Position numbers and translations under genes: made by a program. Source: an uncultured Oscillospiraceae bacterium (GTDB lineage Bacteria; Bacillota; Clostridia; Oscillospirales; Acutalibacteraceae). From it: a DNA stretch of 39,323 bases. The notes beneath the pieces are model-generated. The model made no database searches. It worked only from the letters and a program-made list of their open reading frames with translations, and had not been told where the DNA came from. Shown in pieces: positions 35,263-39,323 of this stretch (the stretch's first letter is position 1; the number at the start of each line of letters is the position of its first letter). Location: NCBI GenBank assembly GCA_958354085.1, contig CATWUX010000001.1, positions 1 through 39,323 on the forward strand, read 5' to 3'.

Positions 35263-36207
35263 TTAAAACAGCCCCGTGTCGGTAACCTTTTTGGCAATCC
35301 TATTCGAGATGATTACCAGAATCAAGCCCACCACATTATTGAACAGCGATACCGCCGCCGAAAAGCTGTACTGCTGTCCCTGAAGGCCGCTTTTATAAAC
35401 ATAAGTACCAATGATCTCCGAAACACCCAGATTCAGATCATTCTGCATCAACAATACCTTTTCATATCCCAGCGTGAGCATTTTCCCCATACTGAGGATC
35501 AGCAAAATGACGATCGTGGGTATAATCGTGGGGATATCAATGTGCCAGATACGTTTGATCTTGGAAGCGCCGTCAATAGTGGCAGCCTCAATCAAATCCG
35601 GATCCACCGCGGACAAAGCCGCAATATAGATCACCGCCTCGGAGCCCATGGATGACCAAATACCCGATATAAAATAAGACGGCAGAAAATACTTAGGATC
35701 CCCCTGAAAATAAATAGCTTCCAATCCGAATTTTTCGCGTAGGATATTCAGCAATCCGGTTTCCTGATTGGTGAACAGATTGATGATGCTGACAACAACG
35801 ACCATGGACACCAGATGCGGCAGGTAGGTCGCTGTCTGGCTGAATTTCCGTATTCCCTTAACGGAGCAATTATGTACCAGCAAAGCAAAAATGATCGGCA
35901 AGGGCCAGAGCAGGAAATTCTGAATAAAGGTGATAACCAGCGTGTTTTTCAGGATCGTGGTAAACAAACTGGAATTAAACAACCGCTCAAAATGCTTCAG
36001 TCCTACCCATCGGCCTTCCCAGAGAGCGTCTCCGATACGCAGATCCTTGAACGCAATGGTCAAGCCATACATGGGAATAAAATGAAATATCACCAGACAT
36101 ATCAATCCGGGCAGTAATAAAACATACAGCTGCCAGGACTGGATTACGCTTCGCAGTGTGCCGTTTTTCCGCTTATTCTGCAATGGGCTCTGGATGGTTT
36201 TAGCCAA
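35263..36207 (-). CDS. Sugar ABC transporter permease (LplB type), TTG start
   Basis: The protein of about 314 residues has six helices, an FHFIPMYGLTIAFKDL segment near residue 43-58 (typical of LplB) and an EAA loop, DPDLIEAATIDGASKIKRIW, near 205-224. A longer ATG frame to 36342 exists, but its extra 45 residues are basic, unlike any permease N-terminus, and overlap the preceding gene. The ribosome site AAGGAGGAG lies 7 bases upstream of TTG 36207, so that rare start is chosen. A short inverted repeat (TCCGGAT-atta-ATCCGGA, 36225-36242) straddles the stop of the oxidoreductase gene just upstream. Membrane; partner of the next permease. Confidence 0.9.
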   Translation of the reverse strand: MAKTIQSPLQNKRKNGTLRSVIQSWQLYVLLLPGLICLVIFHFIPMYGLTIAFKDLRIGDALWEGRWVGLKHFERLFNSSLFTTILKNTLVITFIQNFLLWPLPIIFALLVHNCSVKGIRKFSQTATYLPHLVSMVVVVSIINLFTNQETGLLNILREKFGLEAIYFQGDPKYFLPSYFISGIWSSMGSEAVIYIAALSAVDPDLIEAATIDGASKIKRIWHIDIPTIIPTIVILLILSMGKMLTLGYEKVLLMQNDLNLGVSEIIGTYVYKSGLQGQQYSFSAAVSLFNNVVGLILVIISNRIAKKVTDTGLF

Positions 36208-36232
36208 GTTTTTTCTCCTCCTTATCCGGATA

Positions 36233-37675
36233 TTAATCCGGAATGTCCACGATGCCGCCCTTGGCGCGAATTTTTTTCCGCAGCAGCTGCACATCAATAT
36301 TTTTGAACGTTGTCTTCCCTTGAATCGCCATGCCGGCTGCAATCCCCGCCGCCTGACCGATCGCCATACAGGTGGACATGATCCGTACCGGTCCCAACGC
36401 CTGACCGTCAGCGGCGATACAGCGTCCTGCCGCTACAATATTACAGGAATTTTTCGGAATCATGGCGAAATATGGAATACAGGCAATTCGATTCTTAACA
36501 GACAACCCCTTATCCGCGAACGGCTGATGATCACCAAATCCCTCCGTCTGCGACTTCGCACCCCGAGCCAGATCAAAATGCCGCCCGGCCAGAGCAATGG
36601 TATCGGGAAAGCGCTTGCCTTCCAGCATATCCTCGGCCGTCAGCGTATACTCTCCCACGATTCTCCGGGTTTCCCGGACGCCCGGATAGGTAGCAGAAAG
36701 ACGCAAACGGCAATTTTCTGCACCGGGAATGTGTTTTCTGAACACATATTCCACCAAGTGTTTGGCGCGCTGACGGCCCATCAGGGCAATCTGGGTAAGA
36801 TCCTCGGCCGAAGTGCCATCATAACCGTTGTGTGTCGTACCGCCGTTGACCATAAACACTCCATCCTGTACCATGGGGAAAATGATCAGATTACGCGGCA
36901 GGCTCAGTTCCGGATGTTCCTCAATCGCCTTTTGACAGGCATCAAAAAACCACGGATGTCCGCCGGCATTCAGATACTGTTCGATAGCGCCGGCATCAAT
37001 ATTTTCAATGTGAATAACAAAGCTGATGCCCGCCATCTTACCGGTTTCCCGATCTCCTTTATAGGTAGCGTAACCGGCTCGGCTGATCAAATCCGCATCG
37101 CCGGTACAATCGACGACCGCTTTCACCGGGACGAAGGTCATCCCGTCTTTGTTGACAAGATAAACGCCCTTGACCACATTGTCCTCAACGCAAACATCTA
37201 AAGCCTGCGTATAAAATAGAATATCGACTCCTGCTTCGGTAACTACCTCGTCCAATACCCGTTTGCCGATTTCCAGATCAAAGGTAAACTCGTCGTGGCA
37301 GCCTAACCGGCTGAGTCCCGGATACTTGTCCGTCTGCCCCAATTTACAAGGGCCTACCCCACCGCCTTCACGCTTGATGCGATCCACGATTTCATCGAAC
37401 AAACCTGCTACCGCTTCCATCGGATGGGGCAAATTCTCATATTGCAAATTCTGTTCCACCATTTTCAAAAAAGGAATGGAACCCGATGTTTTTCCCAAGC
37501 AAAAAGGGAGTGCGCCCGCGGTCGATACACCGCCGAGCATGCCGGTACTCTCTACCAAAAGCGTTTTCAGCCCTTCTCGGCCAGCAGACACTGCTGCGCC
37601 GATTCCAGCCGGCCCCCCGCCCGCTATCAAAACATCGTATTCTTTCCTTGTGGCGACTTCCTTCGAATAGTGCAT
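36233..37675 (-). CDS. FAD-dependent oxidoreductase (PF12831-like)
   Basis: The protein of about 480 residues has an N-terminal dinucleotide-binding motif (DVLIAGGGPAGIGAAVSAGR) and LLVESTGMLGG, then VVDCTGDADLISRAGY mid-protein and a C-terminal GRCIAADGQALGPVRIMST followed by CMAIGQAAGIAAGMA. These are hallmarks of the FAD_oxidored family that recurs in bacterial carbohydrate clusters. Substrates are mostly unknown, but oxidation of a sugar hydroxyl is plausible. Cytoplasmic, no signal peptide. GGGAGG lies 3 bases from ATG 37681 and 9 bases from ATG 37675; the latter is preferred, though 37681 is possible. It is the second gene of the operon, right after the regulator, so it is probably central to the pathway. 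Confidence 0.85.
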   Translation of the reverse strand: MHYSKEVATRKEYDVLIAGGGPAGIGAAVSAGREGLKTLLVESTGMLGGVSTAGALPFCLGKTSGSIPFLKMVEQNLQYENLPHPMEAVAGLFDEIVDRIKREGGGVGPCKLGQTDKYPGLSRLGCHDEFTFDLEIGKRVLDEVVTEAGVDILFYTQALDVCVEDNVVKGVYLVNKDGMTFVPVKAVVDCTGDADLISRAGYATYKGDRETGKMAGISFVIHIENIDAGAIEQYLNAGGHPWFFDACQKAIEEHPELSLPRNLIIFPMVQDGVFMVNGGTTHNGYDGTSAEDLTQIALMGRQRAKHLVEYVFRKHIPGAENCRLRLSATYPGVRETRRIVGEYTLTAEDMLEGKRFPDTIALAGRHFDLARGAKSQTEGFGDHQPFADKGLSVKNRIACIPYFAMIPKNSCNIVAAGRCIAADGQALGPVRIMSTCMAIGQAAGIAAGMAIQGKTTFKNIDVQLLRKKIRAKGGIVDIPD

Positions 37676-37730
37676 CACCATGGTCCTCCCAGTTCTATTC
37701 AATTTTCATCGGCCGCGATGCCGATAAACC

Positions 37731-38327
37731 TTAATCCATATTTTTGCCGCTCCACAAATGCTGCTTCAATTTTTCCACGGCGCGGTTGCGGTCATCATCC
37801 ATCATATCCTGCAGCAGCTGTACATGAGACTGGCGCCCTTCCGTAGTCAGCATTTGGTTGATACGGAAAAAAAGATTGGGAACCGCTGTGCGAACAAACG
37901 CATTGACTAATTCTTCATACCCGGCGAGCGCTACAAGGGATTTGTGCAGTTCCAAATCCAAAGTCCACATATGCATATTGCCCATCGTTTCTCCGCTGTC
38001 CAGCGCCGTTGCCATTTTGTAAAGCTCGTCATAATGCTTTTGAATATCTTCTTTCGTGTACCGCAAGGCGGCGGCACATTCGATGGCTTCCTTGAGGATC
38101 AGATGACCTTTAATATCCTCTCTGGTAAAGTACCGAACAATGGTGCCCTTCCGATCCATGGTCTTTAAAAAGCCTTCGTGTTCCAACTGCATCATGGCTT
38201 CCATAACCGGCGCCACACTGACATTGCACTCCTTGGCTACCTGCCTTCTGTTAATAATATCCCCAGGCTGCAATTGACCGTCCAGCAATTTAGACAGCAG
38301 AATGTTATAGACATTGGTTGAAAGCAT
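37731..38327 (-). CDS. GntR-family transcriptional regulator (FadR/FCD subgroup)
   Basis: The protein of about 198 residues has an N-terminal winged helix (LLDGQLQPGDIINRRQVAKE, then CNVSVAPVMEAMMQLEHEGF as the recognition helix, then DRKGTIVRYF as the wing). The helical FCD ligand-binding domain contains LELHKSLVALAGYEELV and a late FFRINQML segment; the metal-binding His and Asp pattern is partly visible. Sialic acid regulators such as NanR belong to this subgroup, but ligand identity is not readable here. GGGGGAG lies 6 bases before ATG 38327, preferred over an in-frame TTG. It heads the operon and is likely autoregulatory through palindromes in its own promoter. Confidence 0.9.
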   Translation of the reverse strand: MLSTNVYNILLSKLLDGQLQPGDIINRRQVAKECNVSVAPVMEAMMQLEHEGFLKTMDRKGTIVRYFTREDIKGHLILKEAIECAAALRYTKEDIQKHYDELYKMATALDSGETMGNMHMWTLDLELHKSLVALAGYEELVNAFVRTAVPNLFFRINQMLTTEGRQSHVQLLQDMMDDDRNRAVEKLKQHLWSGKNMD

Positions 38328-38400
38328 CTTCAACTCCCCCTTTTGTACTTTTTATACTTTCATTTTTGAACTGCTAAAACGCATGCAGCCATCGGACATA

Positions 38401-38416
38401 TCAAGTGATATATCAG
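38401..38416. promoter_or_regulatory. Candidate operator, site 1
   Basis: TCAAGTGATATATCAG contains GTGATATATCAG, one mismatch from a 12-bp palindrome, and repeats site 2 almost exactly. It lies in the predicted leader downstream of the operon's start site. A weaker promoter-like TTGACA (minus strand, 38434-38439) lies 18 bases from a TGATAT that overlaps this site. Confidence 0.6.
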
Positions 38417-38458
38417 ATTGCTTTATAAAATTTTGTCAATACTTACCTTTTCGACTTA

Positions 38459-38487
38459 ATAGTAGCATAAGTTCCTTGCCCTGTCAA
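38459..38487 (-). promoter_or_regulatory. Strong promoter of the large sugar-acid operon
   Basis: On the minus strand a perfect TTGACA (38482-38487) and TACTAT (38459-38464) are separated by 17 bases. The -35 box is contiguous with the operator palindrome. The leader to the GntR start is about 125 bases. Confidence 0.8.
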
Positions 38488-38499
38488 GTGATATATCAC
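38484..38499. promoter_or_regulatory. Candidate operator, site 2
   Basis: TCAAGTGATATATCAC contains GTGATATATCAC (38488-38499), a perfect 12-bp palindrome. It overlaps the -35 box of the operon promoter and lies about 65 bases upstream of the bile salt hydrolase -35 box. The GntR protein encoded next door is the natural candidate to bind it; that is inference. Confidence 0.72.
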
Positions 38500-38564
38500 A
38501 TAAAATATCTTCTGCTTTTAAAAAATTTTCTCCTGTCTACCGACCAAAAATAGCTGCAATATGC

Positions 38565-38593
38565 TTGCATATACTATCAAATAAGCATATACT
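38565..38593 (+). promoter_or_regulatory. Promoter of the bile salt hydrolase-like gene
   Basis: TTGCAT (38565-38570) and TATACT (38588-38593) are separated by 17 bases. A direct repeat GCATATACTA (38567-38576 and 38585-38594) overlaps both boxes and may be a regulator site. Confidence 0.68.
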
Positions 38594-38631
38594 ACATTCA
38601 GTGGATCCCCAATGAAGTGGAAGGTGATTTT

Positions 38632-39323
38632 ATGTGTACAGCGGCAACTTACAAAACCAAAGACTTTTATTTCGGCAGAACATTGGATTATGAGTTTTCC
38701 TATGGCGATGAGATTACGATAACCCCACGCAATTATCCGTTTCATTTCCGAAATATGGGGATTATGAAAACACACCATGCTATGATTGGCATGGCCTATA
38801 TTACGGAAAATTATCCTCTTTATTATGAGGCGATTAATGAAAAAGGGCTTGGGATGGCAGGTCTAAATTTCGTGGGCAATGCCGATTACAAGAAAAAAGT
38901 GGCCGATAAAGACAATGTGGCCCCCTTTGAATTTATTCCATGGATTCTCGGACAGTGTGCCACGGTGAAAGAAGCGAGAAATCTATTACAAAGCATAAAT
39001 CTCATCAACACCCCTTTCAACGACGCCTTGCCATTGGCTCAGCTCCATTGGATTATCGCAGACAGTACCGAAGCGATAACCGTGGAGTCGGTCAAGGAAG
39101 GATTGCAGATATATGCTAATCCGGTAGGAGTTCTGACAAACAATCCGCCCTTTGATGAGCAGATGTTCCAGCTGAATAATTATATGCATTTGTCTCCCAA
39201 AGCACCGAAAAACCATTTCTCCGACCAGTTGCCTTTACAAGTATACAGCCGTGGTATGGGTGCACTGGGGCTTCCGGGAGATTTGTCCTCGGGGTCTCGA
39301 TTTGTCCGAGTTGCCTTCACAAA
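38632..39323 (+). CDS. bsh: Bile salt hydrolase-like (linear amide C-N hydrolase), 3' end cut
   Basis: The reading frame runs from ATG 38632 off the right edge (230 codons plus two bases; the family is about 320-330). It is an Ntn hydrolase: after Met removal the nucleophile would be Cys2 (MCTAATYKTKDFYFGRTLDY), with Arg16 and Asp19 following. GLGMAGLNFVG carries the Asn of the oxyanion hole, GVLTNNPPFD the second Asn, and LGLPGDLSSGSRFVRVAF the late Arg; the order matches clostridial conjugated bile acid hydrolase closely. It would release taurine or glycine from bile acids, in the cytoplasm. Penicillin V acylase is the alternative in this family, but the motif set favours bile salts. AAGGTG lies 5 bases upstream. 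The gene is divergent from the large operon. Confidence 0.88.
   Translation, partial: MCTAATYKTKDFYFGRTLDYEFSYGDEITITPRNYPFHFRNMGIMKTHHAMIGMAYITENYPLYYEAINEKGLGMAGLNFVGNADYKKKVADKDNVAPFEFIPWILGQCATVKEARNLLQSINLINTPFNDALPLAQLHWIIADSTEAITVESVKEGLQIYANPVGVLTNNPPFDEQMFQLNNYMHLSPKAPKNHFSDQLPLQVYSRGMGALGLPGDLSSGSRFVRVAFT

Noticed and set aside
36208..36342. A 45-residue basic N-terminal extension of the LplB-type permease.
   Set aside because: It overlaps the preceding oxidoreductase gene, has no ribosome site and is atypical for the family; the TTG start has a strong site.

Overview
The window reads as a chromosomal segment of a low-to-mid GC Firmicute, probably a gut Clostridia (Oscillospirales/Ruminococcaceae-like). 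The evidence is strong AGGAGG-type ribosome binding sites, sigma-A-type promoters, lipoprotein solute-binding proteins for CUT1-type sugar ABC importers without a local ATPase, one protein with a sortase-type VPETG tail, and a bile salt hydrolase-like gene at the right edge. No rRNA, tRNA, CRISPR array, insertion sequence or phage gene was seen. The species call is inference.

Layout. (1) 2-3374, plus strand: the end of one sugar permease, a complete second permease, a cytoplasmic beta-helix (pectate-lyase-superfamily) protein, and an ArsR-type regulator fused to a large C-terminal domain. A perfect 28-bp-stem terminator closes it. (2) 15141-3437, minus strand: a sugar-binding lipoprotein, two single-domain LamG-like surface proteins, three tandem sialidase-fold proteins resembling GH93 exo-arabinanases (two surface-anchored, the middle one cytoplasmic), a two-repeat LamG-like protein with a sortase-type tail and its own promoter, and a cytoplasmic GH2 glycosidase. 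(3) 18626-15424, minus strand: a cobalamin riboswitch, an attenuator-like hairpin, then btuF-btuC-btuD and a terminator. (4) 18811-19813, plus strand: a TIM-barrel sugar isomerase/epimerase with its own promoter and a candidate operator. (5) 38487-19820, minus strand: one apparent operon of about 18.6 kb. In transcription order it holds a GntR regulator, an FAD-dependent oxidoreductase, two Lpl-type permeases, a solute-binding lipoprotein, a giant modular surface sialidase-fold protein, a triple-LamG surface protein after a nanA-like lyase, a cytoplasmic sialidase-fold protein, a uroporphyrinogen-decarboxylase-like protein and a YhcH/NanQ-type anomerase. (6) 38565-39323, plus strand: a divergent bile salt hydrolase-like gene cut by the window end.

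How it may work. Segments 1, 2, 4 and 5 look like Gram-positive glycan-utilisation loci: membrane- or wall-anchored beta-sandwich proteins capture glycan, surface beta-propeller enzymes trim it, lipoproteins and permeases import oligosaccharides, and cytoplasmic enzymes finish the job. The lyase plus NanQ-type anomerase point to a 2-keto-3-deoxy sugar acid (sialic acid or a relative) as a product of segment 5. The GH93-like trio and the beta-helix protein suggest a pectin or arabinan-type substrate for segments 1-2. The most unusual theme is that in both loci a surface sialidase-fold protein is paired with a signal-less cytoplasmic paralogue, and in segment 5 this is combined with an FAD oxidoreductase and a URO-D-like protein that have no role in the textbook Nan pathway. 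NanE and NanK are absent from the window.
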